A stretch of DNA of 64,000 nucleotides from Lewinellaceae bacterium (GTDB lineage Bacteria > Bacteroidota > Bacteroidia > Chitinophagales > Saprospiraceae): the NCBI GenBank assembly GCA_020636135.1, contig JACJYK010000001.1:482501-546500 (forward strand), read 5' to 3'. The notes beneath the pieces were generated by a model, which was given only the letters and a program-made list of their open reading frames with translations, was not told where the DNA came from and searched no databases. This document shows, piece after piece, positions 1 to 12,700 of this stretch (positions within the stretch are counted from its first letter, which is position 1; each line of letters starts with the position of its first letter). The translations under genes and the position numbers were made by a program.

Positions 1-2451
1 CGAAAGATCCACAGGCATGGTACCATCCGTCACTTCCAGGCTGTCGCCGGTCACAAAGTCATACCACATTCCGGTGTGACTGAACTTGGCTTCAGAGGTC
101 CTGTCGACAATTGCAAAATTGCCAATAACGATCACGGTCGAATCTTCTCCAAATAGTGTAATCTGTTTGGACAACTGAGCCAGGTCCAGATCAAAATTGT
201 TGCTATTGAAAGCGCCGATGGAATGTCGCATCTGCATCATTTCCAGGTAGGTAGTAAACAGCTTCTTTCGATCCTGATGTTCCAGGTAGTCCCAGCGGAT
301 GGGTTTATTGGCTAGCCGGCAGTCATTACTGATGCTGCCATCCGGGCGAGGCATTTATAGAATAATCGTAACCCAGTTCGCCAAACTGCCAGATCATTTT
401 AGGTCCCGGTATGGAAAAGAAAAAGACGGTTGCAAGTCCTGCATGCCGCAAACCGTGGGGTAAATCCGTAAACTGTAATCATTGTTTTGGTTTCCTGTGT
501 CAATACCGGTACATCATCCGTTCTTCATCGTGACTTTCCATGTAGGACACCGCACTCGGGGTACTCAATCCTTATGGTGTAGGAAGCACCGGATAAATTA
601 CCATTGTAGCCGGTAGCCGCCTGAATGTAGGCTCCATTCACATTATTCCACAATAAAAATCCATGATCAGCCAGGACCGTTTCTTCCTCGATATCAGCGA
701 AATGCTCTAAAATCAGCATCAAGTCAGGATTGGACTGCCATAATACATTTGCCATACGATCCAAAAGGGCCACCGGGAAGGATCATATCTGGACATGTCG
801 GTATTATTGGTTGTATAGTTTTGTGTAAATCCTTTAGAAAGGTCAAACCGGTAGCCGTCGATGTGAAAGTTTTCTACCCAGTAGCGCAAAACCCGGTCCA
901 TATACCGTTGAGTGGCCAGACTTTCGTGGTTAAAATCGTTGAAAACATTAAATGGGTGTCTTGCCGTTTCGTTCAGCCAGGGATTGTCAGTTGCCGGTTG
1001 ATTTTTGAGCTGTTCAATACAATTGGGCGAGCGGACTGGCGCCAGTGATGTGATTGAATACAACATCTAGGATTACTGCCATACCACGCTCATGGGCACC
1101 GTCAATCACCGCCTTGAAAGCTTCCGAGTTCCGTAATATTTATCCAGGGCCATCGAAGTCCGTATTATAACCCCAGGATTCATTGCCTTCAAATTCCGCT
1201 ACCGGCATGAGCTCTATGGTGTTTATGCCTAATCGCTTTCAAGTAATCCAGGGAATCAAGCAGGCTTGCATAACTGTGATCGGTAACGAAATCACGGATT
1301 AGTAATTCGTAGATATTCAGACTACCGAATGCAGGAGGCGAATAATTATCGTTATGCCAGTTAAAGGGAACCTCGGGGCAGCCAGGTGATTATGCGGAGG
1401 TCTTCCGGTAGGGTAGGCTGGCAGATCCGGGAAGTTAGGCCCAATGGAAGCATCGTAATTGGGATCGAGGACCAGGGTAGAGTAAGGATCCGGAATTTTC
1501 AACTGACCATCGACGAGATATTGAAAAGGGGAGTATCGCCAGAGGTGTCAAGGGACCAGGAGGCCCACCAATAGTTGCCGCTGGTATCAGGGCTGAGTTG
1601 ATATTTTGCTGAAGGCAGCCAATTATTAAAAGCTCCCAGCAAGTAAACATTTTGTTTGCCTGGCGCTTCCAGCAATGACTGTATTTGGTTGTTATTCATC
1701 AGATGGATACCCGGCACCTGATCATCCGGGACAGGCAGGGCAGGAAGATCCACGGATTCGGTGAAATAGATGGAATCCTGCCAGGATGTATCTGATGAAA
1801 TGGCAATTAACCGGATCCAGTGATCACCTGGCTGGGATGAAATAGATGTGGTTATTGATGTGGTATCTGATGATGAATAAAGGGTGTCTGATGCCTCGAT
1901 GATGTAAAATTCAGCGGATTGATTGGACTGGATTTGCACCGGAATGAAGTCACCGGAGATGTCACGGAAATTTTGGATGGTGAGATCAATTGTATGGCCA
2001 GACCATGTTCGGAGGGTATAAGGGGACGAAAATATCTCCCCGGTAGCAGTTTTCCGGTTTTACTTCCATCGATGTTTCTGAATACAAAAGCCAGCTCCTG
2101 GACTTCTTCGGTGGGCGGGACTCCAAAAAATCAGGAATGTAAAATCGGAAGGTGTGCTTATCATTACCGATGCTGGTCATTTTACCTGGGGTCGTCCTGT
2201 CCCCAATTGCCCTGTACATAGCGCCACCCACCTGGTGCACTCAGGTTGGTTATTAAACCGGCATGCATATAAACCTGGGATACACCGGCCAACCCCTTGC
2301 TTCCCTGCGTTGCATCAAAGGTGATGGTGATGGTATCTTTTATAGTCGCAAAGGTTGGGTCAAGGGAGACAATCTGTCCATCTGCCAGCAGGTACCAAAC
2401 CAAGCAACATGTATAGACAAAAATTTTAATATATGAATTGTTCTGACTCAT
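1..2451 (-). pseudogene. Frameshifted secreted GH13 alpha-amylase-type gene, partial at the left edge
   Basis: Reads leftward and continues beyond base 1. The likely start is the ATG at 2449-2451, which gives a signal peptide (MSQNNSYIKIFVYTCCL...) followed by an N-terminal beta domain (SLDPTFATIKDTITITFDA). The GH13 catalytic signatures can all be found, but in different frames: DVVFNH (region I, 1050-1067), DGYRFDLSKG with the nucleophile Asp (region II, 830-859) and LILEHFAD with the acid/base Glu (region III, 693-716). Downstream come GPKMIWQFGELGYDY and KPIRWDYLEH, typical of the C-terminal part of the barrel. At least six frame changes are needed to connect the pieces, for example near 2195, 2120, 2040, 1220, 1130 and 750. 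Family knowledge: GH13 enzymes hydrolyse alpha-1,4-glucans. As written the gene cannot make a full enzyme. It is either a true pseudogene or a low-quality sequence stretch; the much longer intact frames next door favour decay. Confidence 0.85.
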
Positions 2452-2650
2452 GGTGGTGTGTTCTGATATAAGCATAGAAATTGAGTGCACGGATTACATA
2501 AAAGTAGTTCAATTCCTGCATTTTGGTCCAGTAAAATGGGGTTAAATGATAGCTGGGTGTGAATATAAATCTTGTTTGGAATTCGATCAGATACAGGTTC
2601 GTTGCGGTATTTAAAACCCTTAGTTCATATTGCCGCGATGAACCATTCTC

Positions 2651-2665
2651 TAACTACTTTAGTTA
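2651..2665. promoter_or_regulatory. Perfect short palindrome, possible operator
   Basis: TAACTA-ctt-TAGTTA is a perfect inverted repeat with a 3-base spacer, placed between two divergent genes. The 10-mer CTCTAACTAC covering its left arm recurs near 3427-3436, upstream of the giant gene at 3757, where a related CTAC-atgaa-GTAG inverted repeat follows. A transcription factor site is possible but unproven. Confidence 0.25.
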
Positions 2666-2788
2666 AGTATAACACGGTTAAAGAAAAGGTGAAACGGTAA
2701 TTTACTGAAGGTCGATGGGATCAGTACAGGGTTGGGTACACTGGATAAAATTAAGCGATCTCAGACCTGTTTCAATGAGGAAATATCG

Positions 2789-2796
2789 TATTTTTG
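2789..2796 (+). promoter_or_regulatory. Candidate Bacteroidota -7 promoter box for the lipoprotein gene
   Basis: TATTTTTG matches the Bacteroidota -7 consensus TAnnTTTG and lies 27 bases before the ATG at 2824, implying a short leader of about 20 nt. A good TTTG -33 box at the usual spacing is not evident. Confidence 0.45.
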
Positions 2797-2823
2797 TGGT
2801 CATTAAATATTAAAAATTTCAAT

Positions 2824-3123
2824 ATGCGAAAGTTAGTTTTTATTTTGATGTTAGGCACAGCCCTGTTTTCGATGGTTGCCTGCGGTGGACAAAAGCAGGA
2901 ATCAGGTTCTATGGATTCAATGGATCATACCCATGCGGAAGCAGGACAATCAACGGATACCACAACTGTTCATGGACAAGGCAAAGAATATACCAGTGCT
3001 TATGTTTGTCCTATGCATTGTGAAGGAAGTGGTAGTAATGAGCCAGGTAAATGCCCGGTTTGTGGTATGGAATATGTAGCCCAAAATGATCATGTGAAGG
3101 ACGGTCATACACACCAAGATTAA
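2824..3123 (+). CDS. Small lipoprotein with heavy-metal-binding (HMBD-type) domain
   Basis: A 99-residue protein. I chose the ATG at 2824 because it gives a clean lipoprotein signal peptide (MRKLVFILMLGTALF...) with the lipobox SMVAC at residues 15-19, so Cys19 should be lipidated. An upstream in-frame ATG at 2794 would bury the signal. The mature part is short, with His, Asp, Ser and Gln residues (MDHTHAEAGQ). It ends in a compact domain YVCPMHCEGSGS...GKCPVCGMEY, the CPMH...CPxCGM pattern of the heavy-metal-binding domain found in Bacteroidota Cu/Ag efflux partners and small metal lipoproteins. A terminal HTH-rich tail could add metal ligands. Likely role: periplasmic or outer-membrane binding of copper or a similar soft metal. 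No efflux pump genes are next to it, so the partner is unknown. It is followed at once by a strong terminator and is probably monocistronic. Confidence 0.85.
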   Translation: MRKLVFILMLGTALFSMVACGGQKQESGSMDSMDHTHAEAGQSTDTTTVHGQGKEYTSAYVCPMHCEGSGSNEPGKCPVCGMEYVAQNDHVKDGHTHQD

Positions 3124-3148
3124 TGAAAAATCACATATTTAACATTGC

Positions 3149-3179
3149 AAGCTGACTGATTAACGGTCAGCTTTTTTTA
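3149..3179 (+). terminator. Rho-independent terminator after the metal lipoprotein
   Basis: An 8-bp perfect stem (AAGCTGAC / GTCAGCTT) with a 9-base loop is followed by a run of T, 26 bases after the stop codon. Confidence 0.85.
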
Positions 3180-3756
3180 TATGTAATTTTCATAAATGTG
3201 TGACATTTATTAGTGTTTTCAGCTTATTATATATTGTAATATTGATAATGTGTATATGCCTAATAATGCCAATTCTTACGATTAAGCTAAATAATAAATA
3301 TTAATTTCAATACATTGATTATCAGATGAATAACGAATTATATTATAATAACATTCTATGTGTTATTATATTAATTTTTCCTATATAAAAGGAATGATAA
3401 TTCTTTTTTTCCTGCTATTTTAGCCCTCTCTAACTACATGAAGTAGGTCATTCTGGACCTCCGTCTCTCATCTTAGGAATACTACAATCCTGCCAGGCAG
3501 GAGAAGACGAAATTTTTTAGAAAAGACGATTTTCTAATCATTTACCTGTGCTTGGATGTCACAGTTTGATGATGCCTATGGGATGTGTCTACAATTGTCC
3601 AAATTTATTGCATGCGTGGTCCCGAAGTAAATTTCGGATTGACCTAGTCGCAACTTGGTCACGCCAAGGTTTCACAGGATATGGCACCTCACAAGCTTCA
3701 GAAAGAACTGGATTTCGAGATCAGGAAAATCCGACTGAAGGCCAAAACCCAACTAT
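3180..3756 (+). other. Long AT-rich leader region upstream of the first giant gene
   Basis: A 577-base non-coding stretch. The first ~240 bases are extremely AT-rich; the remainder is mixed and holds several small inverted repeats, such as CCTGCC-a-GGCAGG near 3489-3501 and CCGAA-gtaaat-TTCGG near 3625-3640. A 70-codon frame in the second half overlaps the start of the giant gene and looks random. I could not identify a confident TAnnTTTG box. The length suggests a long 5' untranslated leader or an undetected regulatory element. Confidence 0.4.
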
Positions 3757-6700
3757 ATGAGAAGTGCTTACCGTTACATAGGTTTATTAGCAGGGATAAG
3801 TGTTGTGGCTATTGCCGGAAGCTTATTTAGGGTTAATCAGCACTCGAATGCTAAATTTGAAACATCCAATACCATAACAAGTAATCTATCGGATCAATCG
3901 ATGCCTATGATGGCGACGGTATTGACCATGGGAGACATCATGTTCACAGGGTATCAATCTGATAATCCGGACGAATTTTCATTTGTTCTACTTACGGACA
4001 TAATGGCGGGTACTACCCTTACATTTACAGACAATGGGTGGTTGTCAGCAGGAGGATTTAGGGCAGGAGAGGGAACCTTGACTGTAACTTTCGTGAACGA
4101 TTTTACCTGTGGTACATCCCTCGTTGTGTCCAATCAGGGTGGCAGTTGGACTGTTAGCTCTTCAAGTGGCGCCATTGCAACAGTAGTTTCTGCAGGTTCA
4201 TTTCAACTTTCAACATCTGGTGATCAAATATTTGCTTATCAAGGCACGGCTCCCACCGGTGTTGATCAATCGCACTTTGTGGCTGCGATTCAAATGAACG
4301 GCACCTGGGATTCCAATGCGACCAATGAAAATACATCTGCACAACCTTCTGTATTTTCCATGTCTGGCCTTGGCTTAGCTATTTCACCTGAACGGGATAA
4401 CGCTCAATACGATTGTAGTACCATTTCAGGTTCACCAACAGATCTACGCGCAGCAATAATCACGACCCCTAACTGGGATTCAGACAACAGTAATGTTTTT
4501 GATCTGGGTGATTTCTGTGATTTTTGTTGTGGTTCGGGACCTCCGGTTACGGCTCCCTCACAGGTAGAGGTTAATCAAATGTTTAACCTGGATATCGGCA
4601 TCACGCCGCCGACTGGCGTTTGGGAGCTGTATGGTTCAGCGGGATGTGGCGTTGGTGCCCCCTTGCAAACAACCACCGGAACCAGCTTTACAGTGACGGC
4701 ACCGGCAAGTGCTGGTATTGCTACCTATTATATTAAGGAGTCAACCGAAGATTGTTGTACACCCATCGACATCTGTGTGGTTAATCCGGATCCATCGGTC
4801 ATTTGTACCGACTGTAATTCCGATCCACTGGTGTGCGGGGATTGTTTTTTACCGGCACCTACCGATAACCCGGATCTGACGGCAACGTGTGATGACCTGC
4901 AGATGGTCTTTATTCTGGATGAATCCGGATCCATTGGTAACTCCGGTGCAACGAATGATGTACGGGACGGTGTTTTGGCCTTTATGAACGCTTTGAATGG
5001 CAGTGGCGTCGAAATGGCGATCATTGAATTTAATGCTACTTCCAGACTGGTTACCAACTATCAGTTGATCAATAACGCACTGATTGCCAGTGTTACCGGA
5101 TATTTCAACGGTGTTCCTTTCAATGGCCAGACCTACAGCCCAAGTGGCAACACCAACTGGCATGATGCCATCAATGACGCGGACAATCTGGCTATTCAAC
5201 CTGATTTGTTGATATTCTTCACGGATGGAGAACCTACCGCATATGGCACCACTTCTTCGACAAACTGCTCGGGCAATGCCTCGGTGGTCAACCCGGTGAA
5301 GATTGCCAACAAAATGAAAAACGAAGGCACCCACATGTTCATGCTGGGAGTGGGAACCGGAATCAACAGTACCAACCTGCAAGCAATGAGCGGTCCTACC
5401 CAATACATGAATGGAGTCAATTCCATCGGTACCTCCGATTGGACAATTGAAAACTTTAGCACCCTCGCCCAATGTCTGGAGGATTTTGCTTATGAGCTTT
5501 GTGCCACGTCACTCAGTCTGCAGAAAACGGTTATTAACTCATCCTGTGATGTGGTGACCTTCCAGTTTGTAGTCAGAAATCTGGGCGTATCCAATGTGGC
5601 TACTTCCGTGGTGGTAAAAGACACATTTCCTGCCGGATTCGCATCCGTGATGCACAGTGGTCCGGAAACCGTTTGTATCGGCAATGCTTGTGCACCCATG
5701 CAGCCGGCTAATACCTTTTGTTGGACCGTTGGCGATTTGCCGCCTTTGACGAGCGATACCCTGCAAATAACGGTAACCGCATTAACCTCCGGTAGCAAAA
5801 TAAACACCGCTTGGGCTACTTCCTCCACCGCGGATACGGTATCCTCAACCTATGATGCCAGCGGAATAACGACGGACAATACCAATCCTGTAATTACTTG
5901 TCCTGCAAACATTACTGTTCAGTGCACACAATCTACGCTTCCGGCCGTGACGGGTACCGCTACGGCTACCGATGACCAGGATCCTACTCCAACCATCACC
6001 TATTCGGACGTAACTGCCGGTACAGCGCCTTGCATTACCATCACCAGAACCTGGGTGGCTACCGATGATTGTGACAATTCAGCCAGTTGCGTACAAACCA
6101 TCACGGTTGAAGACAATACCCCGCCAACCATAAACTGCCCGGCGAATCTTACCCTGAATTGTGGAGCCGATACATCAGCGGCTGCAACCGGAATGGCAAC
6201 GGCATCGGATAACTGCATGCCAAGCCCTACAGTTACCCGTTCCAATCAGGTTACACCAGGTCCTTGTGCCAATACCTTCTCCATTCAAAGGACCTGGAGA
6301 GCGGTTGATGCCTGCGGTAATACCAATACCTGCGTGCAATCCATTATTGTTCAGGATACCACGCGTCCAACCATTGTCTGCCCGGCTAATGTGACTTTAT
6401 ATTGCCCGGCGGACACCAGTGCTGGAGCGAATGGAATGGCCACAGGTATGGATAATTGTAACAACCCGGTATCCGTTTCCCATAGCAATCAAATCATTCC
6501 TGGAAGTTGTCCGGCGAATTATACCATTAACCGGACTTGGCGGACGATAGATGCCTGTGGTAACTCCAACAGTTGTGTTCAGATGATCCAGGTGCTGGAT
6601 ACCACGCGTCCTGTGATTAACTGTCCAGCTCCGGTCACAGTATTTTGTCCAAATGATACTAGTGTTGCATCAACTGGAGTCGCCACTGGTACAGATGTAT

Positions 6701-9700
6701 GTAGTTCTCCTGTGCTGATCAGCCGCACCACTCAGATTACCCCCGGTAGTTGTCCGGCAAATTATACCATAACAAGGACTTGGCGTGCAACCGATGCCTG
6801 TCTGAATTCCAACACCTGTGTTCAGGTCATTCAGGTTTTGGATACTACCCGTCCGGTGATCACTTGTCCACCGAATGTCACCATGAACTGTCCGGGGGAT
6901 ACATCAGTAGCGAATACGGGAACCCCCATATCCAGTGACTTGTGCAGTACCGTATCCGTTTCACACATGAATCAGGTAATGAATGGATGTTCCGGTACTT
7001 CTACCACCATCCGTACCTGGATTGCAACAGATGCCTGTGGGAACAGTAACTCCTGCGTGCAGATCATTGTAGTACAGGATACGACGCCTCCTGTGCTGCC
7101 AATTCCGCCCTTTGATACGACTGTAAACTGTCCATTCAATGTTCCGTTCCCGGGCCCGTTGGTGGCTATGGATGCATGTGCAGGTCAGATTATTGCATTT
7201 CCGTTTGATCGATCTGTGCCCTCCTGCGATTATACCATTACCCGCACTTGGCGTTTTATGGATCCCTGTGGTAATGTAGATAGTGTGCAGCAATTCATCC
7301 GGGTAGTAGACTCCATAAGGCCTTATTTTACATCAATTGTACCAAACGATACCATCTATTTTTCCTGCAATGATACGCTGCCAACGGTACTGCCTGACGG
7401 AGAAGATAACTGTGGAAGTGTTTCAGCGGAATACATTGATGTTACATTGCCATCTCCGTGTCCGGCCAATCCGAATGTTAGACGCATTATGCGTACGTAT
7501 ACGATAACGGACTTATGCGGAAATGACAGTATTTATGTTAACTGGTTGTTTTTTGTGGATACAACTCCTCCAGTGCTTACACCTGCACGAGATAGTATAG
7601 TAGAATGTGATGGCGCCGGAAATACGGCCGACTATAATGATTGGATTGCTTTGCATGGAAGAGCAACTGCTACGGACGATTGCGGGCCGGTAACCTGGTC
7701 GCATCAAGTGATCAGCTCAACACCATTGTGTGGTGCCACAAGAGAGGATAGTGTCATTTTCATCGCAACAGATCTGTGTGGCTATGCGGACACAACCGGA
7801 GCAAAATTCATAATTATTGACATTACGCCGCCAACGATAACGCCTGCGATGCCGATTACGATTGATTGTGCTGCGGGCCCAACCGCTTTAACTAACTGGT
7901 TGAACAACCACGGGGGCGCTACTGCCAGTGATGATTGTAGTGCGATCACTTGGAGTTCCAACTTTGGCAGTGCTCCGGATGCATGCGGAGTAAATAACAG
8001 CATTCCGGTAACATTCTATGCAAGCGATGCGTGTGGAAATATTGATTCGACAACGGCTGACCTTACTATTCAGGACGACACACCTCCTATGATTACCGTT
8101 CCAGCTATGGATACCATTGTTCAATGTGATGGAGCAGGTAATGTTGATGATTACAACCGATGGATTATGAACCACGGAGGTGCAGAAGCGACCGATGATT
8201 GCGGAGGTGTGAATTGGATTAATGCCGTAATTACTTCCACACCAATGTGTGGTTCTACGCGCACGGATAGCATTCGGTTTACGGCCGTAGATGCTTGCGG
8301 AAACTCGGCGGTAACAACTGCCAAGTTCATCATTATCGATGATGTGCCACCGGTTTTGACCCCGGGGTCTAATCAGACGGTGGAATGCGATGGAAGTGGA
8401 AATATTGCTGCCTACCAGAATTGGATCAACACCCATGCTGGAGGAACAGCAACCGATATTTGTAGCTCGGTGACATGGGATACCATGACGCTTGCACGTA
8501 TTCAAGTTTGTGGAAATACTTACAGGGACAGCGTTCGATTCTATGCGATCGATGCGTGTGGAAATAGAGATAGTTTCAGTGCTGTTTTTGCCATAAGGGA
8601 TTTGACACCTCCGATGGTAACGCCGGGAAACAACCAAATAGTAGAATGTGATGGTGCAGGAAATGTGGCAGAATTTTCCAGTTGGATTGATTCCCATGCT
8701 GGAGGGGCCGCTACTGATGTTTGTAATGTTGTTTCCTGGGATACGACCACCCTTGCACGGATACCAATGTGTGGCAATACCTACCGGGATAGTGTTCGTT
8801 TTTATGCCATCGATGCCTGCGGTAATCAAGACAGTTTTACAGCGGTATTTATCATTCGGGATCAAACTCCACCTATGGTGACTCCAGGGATGGATATCAT
8901 GATAGACTGCGGTGGGGGACAACAGATGGAGCTACAGAATTGGCTGGATACCCATGCTGGAGGAAATGCTACCGATCTGTGTGGGAATGTAACATGGACC
9001 AACAATTTTGGTGGTGCTCCGAATGCATGTTCTGGAAACAGTTCAGTCCCGGTCACTTTCTATGCAACGGATGATTGCAATAACGTAGATTCCTTTACGG
9101 TAAATCTTACGATACAAGATGACATACCTCCAACAATTAACCCTCCCGCACGAGATACGATGGTACAATGTGAAGGTGGTTTGACAACCTCCTACATGGA
9201 TTGGTTGAACAATCATGGAGGAGCCATGGCCAGTGACGATTGTGGCGCCGTTACCTGGGCATACACAGAAATTACTAATGCTCCTGGCTGTGGATTGACC
9301 AGGGCGTATGATGTACGTTTCTATGCCATCGATGCTTGCGGAAACCGGGATAGTACCGATGCTACTTTTACCTACATTGATACCGTTGCACCAATTTTGC
9401 CTCCAACGCCTAACGACACCCTGGTAGGGTGCCCATTAAGTGTTCCATTACCGATGGTACTTACGGCTACCGATGCATGTTCCGGATCACCCATCACAGT
9501 GGTGCCTCGTCGAATATCTGAGACGCCCTCTTGCGAGTACAGCATTATTGAGCGATGGATCTTTATGGATGCGTGCGGCAATAAAGATAGTGTAGAACGG
9601 ATGATCCATGTAAAAGACTCCTTGCCACCCGTATTTACGACGTTGGTCAGGGATGATTCCATTTACTACGACTGTACGGATACATTACCTACTATTTTAC

Positions 9701-12700
9701 CAGGGGCTACAGATGCATGTGGTAGCGTCAGTGTAGAATACATGGATATGTATTTACCGAACAGTTGTCCATCAGAAACGATTATTAAAAGGACCTATAG
9801 GGCAACTGATTTTTGTGGAAATGCGGATTCAGTTATTAATTACTTGATTTTCCGAGATCGTACTGCGCCCGTTTTGACACCTGCGCGGGATACGATAGTG
9901 AATTGCGACGGAGCAGGTAATGTGGCTGCGTTTGCGGAGTGGATCAACCTCCATGGTCGTGCTACTGCTTCGGATAATTGCGGGATGATCACGTGGGATA
10001 CGATGACGATTTCGCGGACGCTGCTGTGCGCCGTTACACGGATCGATTCGATGCTATTTATTGTTCAGGATGATTGTGGCAATGCCGATACGACATCGGC
10101 TAACTTTATCATACGTGATGTAACACCGCCTGTGGTCACGCCGGCCAATGACACAGCGATTGATTGTTCGGTAGTAGGCGGGATAGCTGGCTGGCTGGCG
10201 ATCAACGGAGGAGCTACGGCGACAGAAGAATGCAGTACGGTGACGTGGAGCAACAATTACGGTTCTGCCCCCGGCGGTTGTGGGGAAGCTCCGGTACTGG
10301 TGACTTTTTATGCGACGGATGCATGTGGTAATGTGGATTCGACGACGGCGATGCTGATGATCCAGGATACGGTACCACCGACGATCACGGCTCCGGCGCG
10401 GGATACGACGGTGCAGTGTGAGGGAGGAGCCACGACAGCGTACTCGGCGTGGGTGAATAATCATGGTGGAGCGATGGGTACGGACGATTGCGGGCCGATC
10501 AGCTGGGATACGACGGAGTTGAGCAATACACCGTTATGCGGTGTTACGGAGAGCTATGTAGTTCGTTTTTATGCGGTGGATGTCTGCGGTAACCGGGATA
10601 GTACGGATGCGACGTTCACCTACATTGATACGGTAGCGCCGGTACCACCCATACCACCGGCGAATACATTGGTCGCCTGTGCTACGGATGTACCTGCGGC
10701 GGTGTCACTGATGGCTACGGACGCATGTCAGGGATCGGTACCCGGGGTATTGACACGGATCTTAAACGATACGAGTTGTGTGAATGGCAAGACAATCACG
10801 TATCAATGGGTGTTTACGGATGCATGCGATAATTCGAGTGCGGTAACGCAGACGATTGTGGTCAAGGATTCGATCGCACCGGTGATCAGTGGGGTGATGG
10901 ACGGAGCGATGTACACGGTAAATTGCCAGGATCCGATCCCGGTATTTACGGTGACGGCCAGTGATAACTGTGGTTATTACCGGCTGACGGTAATGGATAA
11001 CATTTCAGGAGGAAACTGCTCTGCAGAATCGACCATTGTACGGACGTGGGTAGCCCGGGACACCTGTGGTAATACATCTACGGTATCGGTGACGATAGCG
11101 GTGGTAGATACGATTGCTCCGACGATCCAGGCGCCGGCAGATACGATCGTTTACTGCACCTCAGACACGAGTGTCATGAATTTGGGAGATGCGGTGGCGA
11201 TGGATAATTGTGGGATGCCGAATTTGGTTCACCACAATGAGCTGATAGCAGGGAGCTGTCCACAGGAATATATGATCAGAAGGATCTGGACGGCAACGGA
11301 TGCATGCAGTCATGTGGCGATGGATACGCAGCTGATCCAGGTGGTTGATACAGTTGCTCCAATGCTGGTCACGCCGCCGATAGATACGACGATCGAGTGC
11401 AATGAAATGACGATGTCATTGCTGCAGAGCTTCCTGGATCGCCATGGAAACGCAACAGCTACGGATGAATGCGGAGGTATGGTGAGCTGGAGATACCGCT
11501 ACATGGTGGTACCGGATGCGTGTGATCCGAGCGGTAGTAATACCTTCCCGGTAACGTTTATCTATATGGATGAATGCGGGAATGAGGATTCGGTGATGTC
11601 GATGATCACGATCGTAGATACGCGCCCGCCGACAATCACGGTGGAAGCGATGGATACCGTGGTGAACTGTGACGGGAATATGAATGTGGGTGATTTTGAT
11701 GCGTGGATAGCGAATAATGGGGGAGCGGAAGCTACGGATGATTGCGGAGTGATCAATTGGAGGTATGAAATAGTTGGTACGCTGGATTTGTGTGCAGCTA
11801 CGCGGGTAGATACGGTACGGTTTATCGCATCAGACTTGTGCTCGAATGCGGATACGACGATGGCATTATTCACGGTGATCGATACGACGCCGCCGATGAT
11901 CTTCATTCGAGATACGACAATATTGTGCGACCAGGACACCTCAGTAGGCAATCTGGGTGGTCCGACGGTTGTCGAAGATTGCGGGACGTATACCCTGATG
12001 CATACGGATGTGGTACAAGAAGGCAGCTGCCCGCAGGAAGAGACGATCCTGCGTACGTGGGTAGCGGTGGATGAATGCAATAACTCGAATACGGTGTTAC
12101 AGACGATCGATGTAGTGGATACGATCCCACCGCAGGTGACGTGTCCGCCGACGTCTTATGCCTCGTGTACAGCAGATGAGATACCGATCATCACGTCGTG
12201 GTCACAGTTTATGGACAGCCTGGGTACTGCTACGGATAATTGCAATCTGGATACGACGACATTCAGGTATGTAACGTTCCGTACGGTAGTTCAGCCGACG
12301 CGGCGGTTGGTGTACCGGGAATATGAGATCGGAGATGGATGTGGTAATTTTGGTAGCTGTGAACATCTGATCATTGTACAGGATGTGACGCCACCGGATG
12401 CGCGGTGCGTGGATACTTTCCGGATCATGGCGAATGATAACGGGATCGCAACGATCCTGGTCGACTCGATCGATAACGGAAGTACAGATAATTGTGGTAT
12501 AGACAGCATGTGGCTTGACCGTGCGAACTTCAACTGTGACTTTTTCTACAATGTGACGCTGGTCAGACGGGTGACGCTGTATGTACGGGATTATGCAGGT
12601 AACGTATCGACGTGTGAGACGGTACTGCTGGTAACATGTCCTTGTCCACCGAGCCCGTTGCCACCGACATGTAACGATGAGATCACAGTAAGTTTGGGAT

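Larger units (their letters stand above)
2452..2823. other. Divergent intergenic region between the amylase remnant and the lipoprotein gene
   Basis: No coding potential is seen. The stretch is AT-rich and holds a perfect 6+6 palindrome (2651-2665) and a TAnnTTTG box close to the lipoprotein gene, both listed separately. No convincing promoter box was found for the leftward amylase remnant. Confidence 0.6.

Noticed and set aside
3548..3760. A 70-codon frame ahead of the first giant gene
   Set aside because: It overlaps the giant's start codon, has no recognisable features and lies in a low-complexity leader.
7888..8922. A 344-codon antisense frame in the first giant gene
   Set aside because: It is opposite a clearly coding frame with recognisable domains; the translation has odd composition and no family resemblance.
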